From Pseudomonadota bacterium (GTDB lineage: Bacteria > Pseudomonadota > Alphaproteobacteria > Micropepsales > Micropepsaceae), in NCBI GenBank assembly GCA_021804785.1, contig JAJZGY010000002.1, positions 124,001 to 188,000 on the forward strand: a stretch of DNA of 64,000 nucleotides, written 5' to 3'. Position numbers and translations under genes: made by a program. This document shows positions 49,893 through 60,514 of this stretch, one piece after another; the stretch's first letter is position 1, and each line of letters begins with the position of its first letter. A model generated the notes under the pieces. It had not been told where the DNA came from, searched no databases, and saw only the letters and a program-made list of their open reading frames with translations.

Positions 49893-49952
49893 GCGAGGGT
49901 CCTCTGGCACAGCGCCGCTGCGCGCAATGGCGGCCTCACGCGGGGCTGAAAC

Positions 49953-52508
49953 TCAGCTGTCCAGAAAGCTGCGCAGCTTGCGACTGCGGCTTGGGTGCTT
50001 GAGCTTGCGCAGAGCCTTCGCTTCGATCTGGCGAATACGCTCGCGGGTCACGCTGAACTGCTGGCCCACTTCCTCAAGCGTATGATCGGTATTCATGCCA
50101 ATGCCAAAACGCATGCGCAGTACGCGCTCTTCGCGCGGAGTCAGGGTTGCCAGGACCCGCGTCGTGGTTTCACGCAGATTGGCCTGGATTGCCGCATCGA
50201 TCGGCAACACCGCATTCTTGTCCTCGATGAAGTCGCCAAGATGGGAATCTTCCTCGTCACCGATCGGTGTCTCGAGGCTGATTGGCTCCTTGGCGATCTT
50301 GAGTACCTTGCGCACCTTTTCCAAAGGCATGGCGAGGCGCTCGGCCAGCTCCTCGGGCGTCGGCTCTCGACCAATCTCATGGAGCATCTGTCGCGACGTG
50401 CGGACGAGCTTGTTGATGGTCTCGATCATGTGCACCGGAATACGGATGGTGCGCGCCTGATCGGCGATCGAGCGGGTAATGGCCTGCCGGATCCACCACG
50501 TGGCATAGGTCGAAAACTTGTAGCCACGGCGGTACTCGAATTTGTCGACCGCCTTCATCAGACCGATATTGCCTTCCTGGATGAGGTCGAGAAACTGCAG
50601 ACCGCGATTGGTGTATTTCTTGGCAATCGAGATCACCAGGCGCAAATTGGCCTCGATCATCTCTTTCTTGGCCTGGCTGCTTTCGCGTTCGCCCTTCTGT
50701 ACCGTCTGCACGATGCGCCGGAAGTCGACGATTGAAGTCCGCATCTCCTGTGCGAGCGTCTGGATCTCGTCGCGCAGCTGGTGCAGCCGTTCGCGCTCCT
50801 CGGCCACGAATTCCTTCCAGCCTGATGATGACAGCCGGCCGACGCGTCGTGCCCAGTTGGGGTCAAGCTCATTGCCAAAATGCTGCTTCAGGAAATCGGC
50901 GCGATCCACCCCATGGGCTTCCGCCAGGCGCAGCAGCCTTCCCTCAAGACTGACCAGACGCCGGTTGATGCCATACATCTGGTCAACCAGGGCCTCGATA
51001 CGGTTGTTGTTAAGCTTGAGGCTCTTGACGAGATCTACCGTGTCATTGCGCAGCTTCTTGAAGCGCCGCTCCTGGCTGGTCGAAAGTTCATCGTCGGCGA
51101 GTTGGGCTTCAACGCTCGCATCCTGCAGTTTGCCAAGCTTCTTGTAGAGGTTGGCAATCTGATCGAGAGTCTCGAGCACCTGCGGCTTGAGTGCAGCTTC
51201 CATCGCCGAAAGCGGCAGGGTGCCCTCGTCATCTTCATCCGCGTCGGCATCGGCCGCCGCAGCCGCCTCACCTGGATCTGTGGGTTCCTCGTTGCGCGGC
51301 ATGCGCGGGACATCCGCAAGGCTCGGCGCCGGCACGACCGGTTTGAGCCTGTCCTCGCCACTACCATCCCCGCTGTCCATGCCCACTGGTGGCGCAGAGG
51401 GTGCACCGTCGGGGCCCGCGCCATACATCGCTTCCAGATCGATAATATCGCGCAGCAGGACCTTGCCTTCATTGAGTTCGTCGCGCCACACCGTCAGGGC
51501 CTCGAAGGTGAGCGGACTTTCGCACAATGCGCCGATCATGAGTTCGCGACCCGCCTCGATGCGTTTGGCAATCGCAATCTCGCCTTCACGCGACAACAGC
51601 TCGACCGAGCCCATTTCACGCAAATACATGCGCACCGGATCATCGGTGCGATCATACTGCTCGGAGGCGCCGTTCTTCTGGGTTAGCTCACGACCTTCGG
51701 CAACGGCGGGAAGCTCACTGTCGGTCCCTTCTTCCTGCTCCTCACTTTCGATGACGTTGATGCCCATCTCGCTGAGCATCGACATCGTGTCTTCGATCTG
51801 TTCGGAAGACACCTTGTCAGAGGGCAGAACCTTGTTCAGCTCGTCATAGGTGACGTAGCCGCGCGTCTTGGCGCGCTGGATCATCTTGCGCACGCCAACA
51901 TCGGACATGTCGAGCAAGGGAGAATCTGCATCTTCCCGCGCCGGCGTAGCCTCACCATCCTTGGCTGCAGGCTTGACCTTGGCCTCAGGCTTGACCTTTA
52001 CCTCAAGCTTCCCCACCGCCTCGGGCTTGGCTTTGGTCTCCGGCTTCGCCACCAGCTCAACCTTGGCCTTCGTCTCAGCCTTTGCCTTCACCTCGGGCTT
52101 GCGCTCGGGTTCTGAGGGCTTGACCGCAACCTTTGCCTCAGCAGTTTTGCCTGGCTTGACGCTGTCTTTTTCTTTTTTGATCGTAGCGGAGTCTGCGGCT
52201 GATTTTTTTTGCACGTGTTCTGTCTGTCTGAGAGCAGCGGGGCTGGTGGAATGATCCGTCTTGCCACCCTTCTTGGCGGCGGCTGGCGCCTTGGTCTTCG
52301 GCTTGGGTGCGGTCTTCTTGGCAGCAACCTTTGCGGTCGCAGCCTTGGCTCGGGCCGTGGCAGGTTTGGCCGCGGACGTGTCCGGCTTGTTGACCGCTTT
52401 CTTCACTGGCGCAGCCTTCTTCGCGGCAGCAGGACGTGCCGCAGCCGTTTTAGCTTTCTTGGTCTTGGCAGCCGGCTTGGCTGCCTTGCTGGTTTTCTTC
52501 GTGACCAC
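49953..52508 (-). CDS. rpoD: RNA polymerase primary sigma factor RpoD, long Lys/Ala/Pro-rich N-terminus
   Basis: Housekeeping sigma factor, 851 residues, starting at a GTG. Region 1.1-like [22 protein letters not shown] begins near 205; region 1.2 [21 protein letters not shown], region 2 ([40 protein letters not shown]), region 3 and region 4.2 ([22 protein letters not shown]) follow. The N-terminal ~195 residues are low complexity: histone H1-like [11 protein letters not shown] and repeats such as KAKPEAV and [10 protein letters not shown]. This makes it much longer than E. coli RpoD. Stops upstream in frame and a GGAA ribosome site support the GTG start. Confidence 0.96.
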   Translation of the reverse strand: MVTKKTSKAAKPAAKTKKAKTAAARPAAAKKAAPVKKAVNKPDTSAAKPATARAKAATAKVAAKKTAPKPKTKAPAAAKKGGKTDHSTSPAALRQTEHVQKKSAADSATIKKEKDSVKPGKTAEAKVAVKPSEPERKPEVKAKAETKAKVELVAKPETKAKPEAVGKLEVKVKPEAKVKPAAKDGEATPAREDADSPLLDMSDVGVRKMIQRAKTRGYVTYDELNKVLPSDKVSSEQIEDTMSMLSEMGINVIESEEQEEGTDSELPAVAEGRELTQKNGASEQYDRTDDPVRMYLREMGSVELLSREGEIAIAKRIEAGRELMIGALCESPLTFEALTVWRDELNEGKVLLRDIIDLEAMYGAGPDGAPSAPPVGMDSGDGSGEDRLKPVVPAPSLADVPRMPRNEEPTDPGEAAAAADADADEDDEGTLPLSAMEAALKPQVLETLDQIANLYKKLGKLQDASVEAQLADDELSTSQERRFKKLRNDTVDLVKSLKLNNNRIEALVDQMYGINRRLVSLEGRLLRLAEAHGVDRADFLKQHFGNELDPNWARRVGRLSSSGWKEFVAEERERLHQLRDEIQTLAQEMRTSIVDFRRIVQTVQKGERESSQAKKEMIEANLRLVISIAKKYTNRGLQFLDLIQEGNIGLMKAVDKFEYRRGYKFSTYATWWIRQAITRSIADQARTIRIPVHMIETINKLVRTSRQMLHEIGREPTPEELAERLAMPLEKVRKVLKIAKEPISLETPIGDEEDSHLGDFIEDKNAVLPIDAAIQANLRETTTRVLATLTPREERVLRMRFGIGMNTDHTLEEVGQQFSVTRERIRQIEAKALRKLKHPSRSRKLRSFLDS

Positions 52509-52632
52509 CGCGCTATTCCGTTACTCGCATCGCCATACAACCCGACCGGTCCAGGTCAGTGTGCCCGATGTGGGGTAGAGGATCGGCACTATCAATCCCC
52601 TGTTGCTCGCCCGGCGCAAGCCCGCGGCCCAT

Positions 52633-54507
52633 TCACGTGTCCTGTCGCTGGGCTGCCTGTACCAGACGCTGTAAATCACGCCAATTCTCTTCGCTTGGCT
52701 CACGGTTGAAACGATCCAGCGCCCTAGCCCTCTCCGCTCCGAGATCCGCCAGAAGGCGAAGCTGGGCAACTGCAGCCAGCCAACGCGTCTCGCTCTCTTC
52801 GACATCGGCAGTTCCCCCTTGCCGCGCCGACACGCCGTCCGGCACCTGTTCCGCCGCACCAGCTCCGATCGCCCGCCTCGCAGCCAGTCGCTGCACAAGT
52901 TCGGCCAAACCCGCGCGTTCCAAGTGGTGTTGCAGCCCCGGAATTTCAAGCCTGATCCCGGAGGCGGCGAGGTTTAGAAGTTCATGACGCAATCTGTCAA
53001 GCTGTGCATCTGCCAATGGCAGGGCCGCCACGAGCTCGGAATGGGTCAGAACCAGGGTGGGAGCCTCAAGGAGCAGCGCCATGACTTCGGTCTCCTTGAG
53101 CGGGCGCGCGGCACCGGCACGAGCCATGGGACTGTTCTTGACCGCGGCCGAGACCGTATCCCGCCTATAGGCAGGCAGCTGGGCTCCCCGCCAAGTTGGC
53201 CGTCCTGGCGTCAGACCGCGCGGTACCCGGGCCGGCACGGACGAAAAAGTCTCCGCGAGCTTCTGGCGAAAGGCCCGGCGATAATACTCGGCAATGCTGC
53301 GGTCACCCATCCGGGCAACCAGGTCCATCAGACTCTTCTCGAGGCCGGCGCGGCGCTCCGGCGTCGCAAAATCCTTGTTCTCGGTCAGCTCGCGCCACAG
53401 GACCTCCATCAGAGGGTCAGCCTGCTCGAGGCGCTGGCGCATGGTGGAGGGCCCGAAGGTTGCGATCAGGCTGTCCGGATCCTCACCTGCCGGCAGGAAG
53501 GCAAAACGCAAGGACTGACCTGGCTTCAGGTGCGGCAGGGCAAGATGTGCGGCGCGGCTGGCAGCGCGCCGCCCCGCCTCGTCGCCATCGAAGGCGAGGA
53601 TGGGCTCGGCCGCGACACGCCACAGCAGCGCCAGCTGGTCCTCGGTTAGCGCGGTTCCCAGGGGTGCCACGGCATGTGCAAAGCCGGCACGCTCCAGCGC
53701 GATCACGTCCATATAGCCTTCTGCGAGGATGATGGTGCCGTTCTTGAGCGCCGCAGCGCGGGCCGCAGCAAGATTGTAAAGATTCTGCCCCTTCGAAAAC
53801 AGCACCGTATCCGCAGTGTTGAGGTATTTGGGCTTGGTGGCCGGATCAAGAGCACGGGCGCCAAAGCCGATCACCCGGCCGCGACTATCCGTGATCGGGA
53901 ACATCAGCCGATGGAAGAAGAAATCGCGCGCAGGCCGTTCGGCTTCAGCCGGGCGGGCAAGTCCGGCAGCGACCAGATCAGCAAGCGCAATCCCGAGTCC
54001 GCTCAAATGCGTGATCAGCCCGGCCCGGCCCTGTGGAGCATAGCCCAGCCGGAACCGCGCCGTCGTCGCCCGGTCGACCCCGCGTTGGTCGAGATAGCCC
54101 CGCGCCACTGCGCCCTGCGGGGCTGCAAGCTCGCGCTCGAAATAACTGGCGGCGGCTTCAACCACGTCATAGAGCGATTTTCTCTTCTCTTGGCGGGCCT
54201 CATCCTCGTCTGACCATTTGGGCAGCTCGATGCCAGCCCTCTCCGCCAGCTGTGCCACCGCCTCAGGAAAGCTCAGCGCCTCGCTCTCCATCAGCCAGCG
54301 AAACGCATCTCCTCCCGCTCCGCAGCCAAAACATTTGTAACTGCGCCGTTCATTGTCGACCTTGAAGGAGGGAGATTTTTCGGCGTGAAAGGGGCAACAG
54401 CCCCACATCACCTTGCCCTTGCGCACCAGCTTGACGCGCCGGCTCACAAGCTGGACGAGATCCGTCCGCAGCAGGATTTCTTCGAGTAGGCCCTGTCCGT
54501 AGCGCAT
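52633..54507 (-). CDS. dnaG: DNA primase
   Basis: 624 residues; makes RNA primers at the replication fork. CHCC zinc finger CCPFHAEKSPSFKVDNERRS followed by YKCFGCG, RNA polymerase core FRLGYAPQ and RDFFFHRLMFPITD, Toprim ILAEGYMDVIALERAG with AFDGDEAGRRAA, and a C-terminal DnaB-interacting region. Precedes rpoD on the same strand with 124 bp between, the common macromolecular synthesis order (here without rpsU; yqeY lies upstream). Confidence 0.98.
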   Translation of the reverse strand: MRYGQGLLEEILLRTDLVQLVSRRVKLVRKGKVMWGCCPFHAEKSPSFKVDNERRSYKCFGCGAGGDAFRWLMESEALSFPEAVAQLAERAGIELPKWSDEDEARQEKRKSLYDVVEAAASYFERELAAPQGAVARGYLDQRGVDRATTARFRLGYAPQGRAGLITHLSGLGIALADLVAAGLARPAEAERPARDFFFHRLMFPITDSRGRVIGFGARALDPATKPKYLNTADTVLFSKGQNLYNLAAARAAALKNGTIILAEGYMDVIALERAGFAHAVAPLGTALTEDQLALLWRVAAEPILAFDGDEAGRRAASRAAHLALPHLKPGQSLRFAFLPAGEDPDSLIATFGPSTMRQRLEQADPLMEVLWRELTENKDFATPERRAGLEKSLMDLVARMGDRSIAEYYRRAFRQKLAETFSSVPARVPRGLTPGRPTWRGAQLPAYRRDTVSAAVKNSPMARAGAARPLKETEVMALLLEAPTLVLTHSELVAALPLADAQLDRLRHELLNLAASGIRLEIPGLQHHLERAGLAELVQRLAARRAIGAGAAEQVPDGVSARQGGTADVEESETRWLAAVAQLRLLADLGAERARALDRFNREPSEENWRDLQRLVQAAQRQDT

Positions 54508-54625
54508 AGTTGCAGTCTAGGGGTTTTGGGCGCGTCCGTCTCAGGGCGAATCTGTATTCAGCTGTGCATGGCTGTCATGGGGACACATAAACCAGCTTGC
54601 AGTCAGCTTATGTTCCCCCCTACCC

Positions 54626-55159
54626 CTACGCGAAAGAGCGCATCAGATAGACGCCAACCTCATCTCCATGGCCACTTCCGTCGTAGAGCGCCAGATCCAG
54701 CCCGGCAAAATCAAAGCCATGGGCGCGATACCAGGCGATAGCGGGGGCATTCAGGTTGGAGGTTTCGAGCCAGACCGAGACGGCAGACTTGGCCTGCGCC
54801 TGTTTGAGGATCCACAGGAGCAAGGCTGTGCCCATGCCGCTGCGCCGACATTCGGGCGCAACATAGAGGTGCCAGAGCACATAACGCCGGTTCCAGAACT
54901 GATAGCCTCCGGCAGCAAAGGCGCAGATCCGTCCTTCCTCTTCTGCGACATACCCATCCTGCCAGTCCCGCGTCTCGCGGTTCAGGTCATAGACCCCAAA
55001 GGCCTTGGTAAACGCTGGCCTGCTCGCCAGTTCGAGCCGGAAGCTTTGGCCCGCATGCTCCACCCGCCAGTACTGGTCGCTGGCAAAGCTGGTATCAATT
55101 GCCGCGATGGCGGGGGCATCCTGTGGCAGTTGCGCCGGACGGATTACAAAAGGGGCCAC
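54626..55159 (-). CDS. GNAT-family N-acetyltransferase
   Basis: 177 residues from a GTG placed one base after the yqeY-like stop. GNAT motifs are VLWHLYVAPECRRSGMGTALLLWIL (motif A with R-x-x-G-x-G/A) and WLETSNLNAPAIAWYRAHGFDFAG (motif B). The extended frame upstream (to 55225) lies inside the yqeY-like gene. Acetyl acceptor is unknown. Likely translated with the upstream gene. Confidence 0.87.
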   Translation of the reverse strand: MAPFVIRPAQLPQDAPAIAAIDTSFASDQYWRVEHAGQSFRLELASRPAFTKAFGVYDLNRETRDWQDGYVAEEEGRICAFAAGGYQFWNRRYVLWHLYVAPECRRSGMGTALLLWILKQAQAKSAVSVWLETSNLNAPAIAWYRAHGFDFAGLDLALYDGSGHGDEVGVYLMRSFA

Positions 55160-55160
55160 G

Positions 55161-55625
55161 TTACTTGGCACTGAGGCGGACTTTGACGCTGGCCGAGGCC
55201 TTGGCAAAATCCATGGTTCCGGCATGGTGCTCCTTCAGATACGCCATAACGGCGCCCATCTCCTTCATCGAGCCGGCTCCGGTGACCGCAATCGCCGCCT
55301 CGATGGCAGCCCGGACCTCATCCTCCCCCATCTGACGCGGCAGAAACTCGCGGATGATGTCGATTTCCGCGCGCTCCTGCCCAGCCAGTTCCGGCCGTCC
55401 GCCGGCCTCGTAGGTGACCGCCGACTCTTCGCGCTGCTTGATCATCTTGGCGAGGACATTGAGGAGTTCCTCGTCGCTGACCAGCTCACGACTCGCTTCG
55501 CTGCGCGCCGCTATGTCGCGATCCTTGATCCCTGCGAGCACCATGCGCAGAGTTCCCACGCGGCGTGGATCCTTGGCTTTCATCGCCTCTTTGAGTGCGG
55601 CATTGAGGCTGTCGCGCAGGCCCAT
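55161..55625 (-). CDS. GatB/YqeY domain-containing protein
   Basis: 154 residues starting MGLRDSLNAALKEAMKAKD. The YqeY fold resembles the tRNA-binding tail of GatB; LRMVLAGIKDRDIAA, EELLNVLAKMIKQREES and AGRPELAGQERAEIDIIREFLPRQM are family segments. Role is not firmly known. It is divergent from carA (146 bp) and precedes dnaG in the conserved yqeY-(GNAT)-dnaG-rpoD run. Confidence 0.93.
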   Translation of the reverse strand: MGLRDSLNAALKEAMKAKDPRRVGTLRMVLAGIKDRDIAARSEASRELVSDEELLNVLAKMIKQREESAVTYEAGGRPELAGQERAEIDIIREFLPRQMGEDEVRAAIEAAIAVTGAGSMKEMGAVMAYLKEHHAGTMDFAKASASVKVRLSAK

Positions 55626-55714
55626 GATGTGCTCCTTGATGCGTATCGGTGGCCGATTTTAGCGGTCTGCCGCTGCGCAAGGCAACGTGGCTGCAGGAAC
55701 TGCTATCTCTTCGC

Positions 55715-55743
55715 TTGACCCCACACCGGCTCATTTCTATTTT
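55715..55743 (+). promoter_or_regulatory. Predicted promoter of carA
   Basis: TTGACC (55715-55720), 17-nt spacer and TATTTT (55738-55743) form a good sigma-70 promoter. It lies 28 bp before the carA ATG, giving a short leader of about 20 nt. Confidence 0.6.
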
Positions 55744-55771
55744 CCCGCAAATCGCGAAGGACATCCCCACC

Positions 55772-56950
55772 ATGGCCGATATCACGCCCGTTCCCGCTGT
55801 TGAGACAGCGGGCAAAGCTTCGCGCGCCACTGCCGTGCTCGTGCTCGCCGATGGAACTGTCTTTGACGGCCAGGGCTTTGGTGCAGCCACTGCGGCGGTG
55901 GGCGAAGTCTGCTTCAACACTGCGATGTCAGGATATCAGGAAATCCTCTCCGACCCCTCCTATGCAGGCCAAATCATCGCCTTCACCTTTCCGCATATCG
56001 GCATTGTCGGCACCAATTCTGAGGATGTGGAGACCACGACACCGGTCGTCCGCGCCATGGTGGTGCGGGCCGATGCCGAAATCCCCTCCAACTGGCGCTC
56101 TCTGGCCACGCTGGATGACTGGCTGAAACAGCACCACATACCGGGCATTTGCGGTCTGGATACGCGGGCCCTGACCAATCGCATCCGCAAGAGCGGCATG
56201 CCGCACGGGGTCGTAGCGCATGACCCGGACGGGCGCTTCGATCTGCCCGCCCTCATCAAGATGGCGCAGGGCTTTCCCGGCCTGGTGGGGCTTGATCTGG
56301 CCAAGGAGGTCAGCTGCCAGCAAATGTATCGCTGGGACGAGACCCCTTGGGTCCATGGCGACGGCTATGGCCGCCAGACCGCGCCAAGTTGGCGGGCCGT
56401 GGTCCTCGACTATGGTGTCAAACGCAACATCCTGCGGCTTCTGGCTGGCCACGGCGCCGAGGTGATTGTGCTTCCGGCTACAGCAAGCTACGAAGACGTG
56501 ATGCGCCAGTCCCCGGACGGTGTCCTGCTCTCCAACGGCCCGGGCGATCCCGATGCCACCGGCAGCTATGCGCTGAAGACGATCCGTGGACTGATTGATG
56601 CGGGCGTGCCCATGTTTGGCATCTGCCTCGGTCACCAGTTGCTGTCACTGGCACTGGGTGCGCGGACCCGCAAAATGGCGCAGGGCCATCATGGTGCCAA
56701 TCATCCGGTCAAGGATCTTGAGACTGGCAAGGTCGAGATCGTATCGATGAACCACGGCTTCACCGTGGATTCGCAGAGCCTGCCCAAGGGCCTAATCGAA
56801 ACCCACGTCTCGCTGTTTGACGGCAGCAATTGCGGTCTGAAACTCGACGGCCGTCCCATTTTCTCCGTCCAGTATCATCCTGAGGCTTCGCCCGGACCGA
56901 TGGATTCGCATTATCTGTTCGAGCGTTTCGCGCAGTCAGCGCGGCGCTGA
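55772..56950 (+). CDS. carA: Carbamoyl-phosphate synthase small subunit
   Basis: Glutaminase subunit that supplies ammonia to CarB for carbamoyl phosphate (pyrimidine and arginine synthesis). 392 residues starting MADITPVPAV. The CarA-specific N-terminal half (ADGTVFDGQGFGA, SGYQEILSDPSYAGQIIAFT) is followed by the class I amidotransferase with nucleophile C285 in FGICLGHQLL and the His/Glu in QYHPEASPGP. carB is not adjacent, so the subunits are encoded apart or further away. Convergent with fabI. Confidence 0.97.
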   Translation: MADITPVPAVETAGKASRATAVLVLADGTVFDGQGFGAATAAVGEVCFNTAMSGYQEILSDPSYAGQIIAFTFPHIGIVGTNSEDVETTTPVVRAMVVRADAEIPSNWRSLATLDDWLKQHHIPGICGLDTRALTNRIRKSGMPHGVVAHDPDGRFDLPALIKMAQGFPGLVGLDLAKEVSCQQMYRWDETPWVHGDGYGRQTAPSWRAVVLDYGVKRNILRLLAGHGAEVIVLPATASYEDVMRQSPDGVLLSNGPGDPDATGSYALKTIRGLIDAGVPMFGICLGHQLLSLALGARTRKMAQGHHGANHPVKDLETGKVEIVSMNHGFTVDSQSLPKGLIETHVSLFDGSNCGLKLDGRPIFSVQYHPEASPGPMDSHYLFERFAQSARR

Positions 56951-56972
56951 GGGCGCCGGGGCAGGCAACCGC

Positions 56973-57833
56973 CTAGGTGTTGCTTTCGCCAGCAGGACTG
57001 TCGGCGGAAGGTTGCCAGCCCCTCAATTCGGTGGTCGCCGGCATGCCCACCACATTGAAGCCGGAATCGACGTAATGGATTTCGCCGGTGACGCCCGCGG
57101 CCAGGGCGCTGAGCAGATAGAGTGCAGCACCCCCCACATGATCAAGCTCGATCGATTTGCCCAGTGGTGATTGCGCCTTCGTCCATTTGAAGACGGTGCG
57201 CGCATCGCCCACAGCACTGCCGGCCAGCGTGCGCATGGGACCCGCCGAAATCGCATTGACCCGAATGCCGTCGCGCCCCAGATCGGCCGCCAGATAGCGC
57301 ACGCTGGCTTCAAGTGCGGCCTTGGCAACGCCCATGACATTGTAATTGGGCATGACCCTCTGTGCGCCCAGATAGGACAGGGTCAGTATCGCGCCGCCGC
57401 CATGCCCCGCCTTAGTCGACATCAGCCGTGCTGCACGTTGGGCCACTGCGGTAAAGGAGTAGCAGGAGATATCGAGTGTCCGGCGGAAATTGTCACGGCT
57501 GGTATCGATATAGCGCCCCTTCAGCTCTTCCTTGTCGGAAAAAGCGATGGCGTGAACCAGAAAATCGATCTGTCCCCAGTCACGGGCGAGCATGGCAAAG
57601 ACGGTGTCGAGTTGGGCGTCATCCTCAACGTCTGCCGGCATGATCAGCGTTGAGCCGATCGAGGCGGCCAGCGGTTTGAGGCGCTTGGCCTGGGCTTCGC
57701 CTTGATAGGTGAATGCAATCTGCGCGCCGGCCTGTGCCAGCGTGCGCGCAATTCCCCAGGCGATGGAATGATCGTTGGCCACGCCCATTACGAGGCCACG
57801 TCGCCCCGCCATCATGCCTTGCTCGTCGGCCAT
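56973..57833 (-). CDS. fabI: Enoyl-[acyl-carrier-protein] reductase (NADH)
   Basis: 286 residues; last reduction of the fatty-acid elongation cycle and the usual triclosan target. NAD loop GVANDHSIAWGIA, active-site Y164 and K171 (YNVMGVAK, Tyr-x6-Lys) with a second Tyr at 154, and SAGPMRTLAGSAV are present. Third gene after fabA and fabB on the same strand; gap 75 bp. Confidence 0.97.
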   Translation of the reverse strand: MADEQGMMAGRRGLVMGVANDHSIAWGIARTLAQAGAQIAFTYQGEAQAKRLKPLAASIGSTLIMPADVEDDAQLDTVFAMLARDWGQIDFLVHAIAFSDKEELKGRYIDTSRDNFRRTLDISCYSFTAVAQRAARLMSTKAGHGGGAILTLSYLGAQRVMPNYNVMGVAKAALEASVRYLAADLGRDGIRVNAISAGPMRTLAGSAVGDARTVFKWTKAQSPLGKSIELDHVGGAALYLLSALAAGVTGEIHYVDSGFNVVGMPATTELRGWQPSADSPAGESNT

Positions 57834-57908
57834 GCTGATTACCCTTCGCCGGTGCGCCGAAACGGGCCGTTGCCGCGCCCCACCCGGCGATGAAACATAG
57901 GTTGTGTG

Positions 57909-59126
57909 TTAGAGGCGCCGGAATACCAATGAGGCATTGGTACCGCCGAAACCGAAACTGTTGGACATTGCCGTCTCAAGCGCGACCCCGTCGATGCGCT
58001 GGCGCACAATGTTGGCATCACCAACCGCCGGATCGAGTTCGTCGATATTGGCGCTCTGACAGATGAAGCCGTGCTGCATCATGAGCAGCGTGTAGATGGC
58101 CTCGTGCACCCCCGCCGCACCCTGGCTGTGACCGGTGAGCGACTTGGTCGCGCTGATGGGTGGCATGGTCTTTCCGAACACTTCGCGGATTGCCTGAATT
58201 TCCGGGACATCGCCAACTGGTGTCGAGGTAGCATGCGGATTGATGTAGTCGATCCTTGAACCGGCCTGGGCAAGCGCCATCTTCATGCAGCGCACCGCCC
58301 CTTCGCCGGAGGGAGCTACCATGTCGGCGCCGTCGGCGGTTGCGCCGTAACCCACGAGCTCAGCATAGATCTTGGCTCCGCGCGCCCGTGCGTGTTCGAG
58401 TTCCTCGAGAATCACAATGCCGCCGCCTCCCGAAATCACAAAGCCATCGCGATCAACGTCATAGGCCCGGCTTGCACTTTGGGGCGTGGCATTGCGCTTG
58501 GACGACATCGCGCCCATGGCATCGAACAGAACCGACAAGGTCCAGTCGAGTTCTTCGCCACCACCGGCGAACATGATGTCCTGCTTGCCCCACTGGATTA
58601 GTTCGGCGGCATTGCCGATGCAGTTGGCCGAGGTCGAGCAGGCTGAGCTGATCGAGTAATTGACGCCCTTGGTCTTGAACCAGGTCGACAGGTTGGCGGA
58701 GCAGGTCGAGGACATGGCTTTGGGGACTGCGAACGGACCCACACGCTTGGGACCCTTGCCAGGCTCACGGGTGACATCCGCAGCAGCCACGATGGCCCGC
58801 GTTGAAGGCCCGCCGGAGCCGACGATCAGACCGGTACGCTCGTGGCTGACATCGCCCGGTTCCAGGCCTGCATCGCGGATGGCCTGGGTCATGGCCAAAA
58901 AGGCATAGGCTGCACCATCGCCCATGAATCGTCTGGCGCGGCGATCGACCACCGCATCGACATCAAGCTTGATGCTGCCATGAACCTGGGAACGAAATCC
59001 CAGGCGGGCATATTCTTCGCAGGCGACGATGCCCGAGCGGGCATCGCGCAGTGACTGGGTGACCTCGGCGGCATCGTTGCCAATGGAAGAGACAATCCCA
59101 AGCCCGGTAATGGCGACGCGCCTCAT
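57909..59126 (-). CDS. fabB: Beta-ketoacyl-ACP synthase I
   Basis: 405-residue condensing enzyme. Active-site C163 in [14 protein letters not shown], with catalytic His in NPHATSTP and [14 protein letters not shown]. Pairing with fabA identifies it as FabB rather than FabF, required to elongate the cis-3-decenoyl-ACP made by FabA. GGGAGGAAAG gives a strong ribosome site. Gap to fabA 81 bp, to fabI 75 bp. Confidence 0.95.
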   Translation of the reverse strand: MRRVAITGLGIVSSIGNDAAEVTQSLRDARSGIVACEEYARLGFRSQVHGSIKLDVDAVVDRRARRFMGDGAAYAFLAMTQAIRDAGLEPGDVSHERTGLIVGSGGPSTRAIVAAADVTREPGKGPKRVGPFAVPKAMSSTCSANLSTWFKTKGVNYSISSACSTSANCIGNAAELIQWGKQDIMFAGGGEELDWTLSVLFDAMGAMSSKRNATPQSASRAYDVDRDGFVISGGGGIVILEELEHARARGAKIYAELVGYGATADGADMVAPSGEGAVRCMKMALAQAGSRIDYINPHATSTPVGDVPEIQAIREVFGKTMPPISATKSLTGHSQGAAGVHEAIYTLLMMQHGFICQSANIDELDPAVGDANIVRQRIDGVALETAMSNSFGFGGTNASLVFRRL

Positions 59127-59207
59127 CGCAACAACTTTCCTCCCTCTCGTCCTGTCCGACGGCGACGACCTGTTAGCAGACAGATCGGGATCCTATGCGC
59201 GCGCGCG

Positions 59208-59735
59208 TCATGCCGAGACCGGCTGCTGACCGTCCCGGAACAGGCCCACGCGCAGATCCTGGACCTCATAGATGGTATCCCCATCTACCTTCATGATGCC
59301 ATCGGCAATACCTACTACAAGCTTGCGCATGATGACGCGCTTGAAGTCGACGTAATAGCTGACGAGGCGATGGGAGGGTAGCACCATACCCGAAAGCTTG
59401 ACCTGGCCAACGCCAAGAGCCCGGCCACGTCCAAGCCCACCCATCCAGCCGAGGAAGAAGCCCGCCATCTGCCACAGGGCATCAAGACCGAGGCAGCCGG
59501 GCATGACCGGATCATCCTGGAAGTGACATTTGAAAAACCACAGGTCGGGTTTGATGTCGAATTCGGCTTCAACCGAGCCCTTGCCGTGAATACCGCCGCT
59601 GTTCGTGATCTTGGTGATGCGGTCCAGCATCAACATTGGCGGCAATGGCAGACGGGCATTGCCAGGACCGAATAATTCTCCGCGGGCGCAGGCCAGCAAC
59701 CCTTCCTTGTCGAAACTCTCTTCTTTCTGCGCCAT
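59208..59735 (-). CDS. fabA: 3-hydroxydecanoyl-ACP dehydratase/isomerase
   Basis: 175 residues; introduces the double bond of anaerobic unsaturated fatty-acid synthesis. Catalytic H71 and D85 lie in [30 protein letters not shown] and VMRKLVVG-like segments fit FabA. First gene of fabA-fabB-fabI. The start is 80 bp from the Irr box, which lies between fabA and divergent irr. Confidence 0.97.
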   Translation of the reverse strand: MAQKEESFDKEGLLACARGELFGPGNARLPLPPMLMLDRITKITNSGGIHGKGSVEAEFDIKPDLWFFKCHFQDDPVMPGCLGLDALWQMAGFFLGWMGGLGRGRALGVGQVKLSGMVLPSHRLVSYYVDFKRVIMRKLVVGIADGIMKVDGDTIYEVQDLRVGLFRDGQQPVSA

Positions 59736-59814
59736 CTCACTCGCCCACCCGGTTACAATCGCATCACACTTTGAGCCCTGGATTTAAAGGGCTTGGCAGA
59801 CCCGGACTTGTTTG

Positions 59815-59829
59815 TTAGAAGCATTCTAA
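59815..59829. promoter_or_regulatory. Irr/ICE box between fabA and irr
   Basis: TTAGAA-GCA-TTCTAA is a perfect 15-bp inverted repeat matching the iron-control element TTTAGAA-N3-TTCTAAA minus the outer base pair. It would permit Irr autoregulation and could touch the fabA promoter. Confidence 0.75.
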
Positions 59830-59944
59830 TAAACAACGGGTCGGCTGCACCTTAGCAGACTTGCAAGCCGAGTGTCAGCCTTGCAAGTATCGTTGTCCAC
59901 CAGGGCGCATCGTCCCGTCGCCTGATGGAATTGGAGCCCCGCTG

Positions 59945-60370
59945 ATGGTCGAAAAGGCTGCTTACGTCACTGCCGATGATCTGTGCCAGCGTTTGCGCGC
60001 AGCATCGCTGCGGCCAACACGTCAGCGCCTGGTCTTGGCAGAATTGCTGTTTGCTCGCGGCCACCGGCATATCACCGCCGAAGCCCTGCATGGCGAGGCC
60101 ACCCGCGCCGGCATCGGCGTGTCATTGGCCACGGTCTACAACACGCTGCACCAGTTCACCGCCGCGGGCATCCTGCGTCAAGTTGCCGTGGATGCGACGC
60201 GCACTTATTTCGACACCAATGTCGACGCGCACCAGCATTTCTATGTCGAGGACACGGGCATGCTGATCGACATTCCCGGCGACAGCATTGCGGTATCCGG
60301 CCTGCCGCACCCGCCCAGGGGGACGCGGATTGATCGGGTCGACGTCGTGGTGCGTATCAGCAAGGCATGA
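59945..60370 (+). CDS. irr: Fur-family iron response regulator Irr
   Basis: 141 residues starting MVEKAAYVTADDLCQRL; an open frame reaches 59861 but lacks conservation. Fur-type winged helix: LRPTRQRLVLAELLFARGHRHITAEALH and GIGVSLATVYNTLHQF. DTNVDAHQHFYVEDTG has His at 96 and 98 in place of the usual Fur metal site, as in Irr. Position next to fabA-fabB-fabI repeats the Rhizobiales order. Irr senses heme-dependent iron status. A heme regulatory Cys-Pro motif is absent, as in the Rhizobium-type Irr. Confidence 0.9.
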   Translation: MVEKAAYVTADDLCQRLRAASLRPTRQRLVLAELLFARGHRHITAEALHGEATRAGIGVSLATVYNTLHQFTAAGILRQVAVDATRTYFDTNVDAHQHFYVEDTGMLIDIPGDSIAVSGLPHPPRGTRIDRVDVVVRISKA

Positions 60371-60391
60371 CGCCTCGTCACGATAATCTTC

Positions 60392-60408
60392 TTTAGAATT
60401 GTTCTAAA
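60392..60408. promoter_or_regulatory. Irr/ICE box upstream of rubrerythrin
   Basis: TTTAGAATTGTTCTAAA is a perfect 17-bp inverted repeat with a 3-nt centre, identical to the ICE consensus. It ends 4 nt before TTGACA (60412-60417), a likely -35, so Irr bound here would act on the rubrerythrin promoter. The -10 is less clear (near 60435-60440). Confidence 0.82.
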
Positions 60409-60514
60409 CTGTTGACAGCGATGGTGGGAACAGGGCAAATTGCCCGCGCCCGCAAGGCCCGCCTCTGGCAGAGAGCGGCTACAGCCCTTGCCCGACCGCA
60501 AAAGGAGAACTCCC

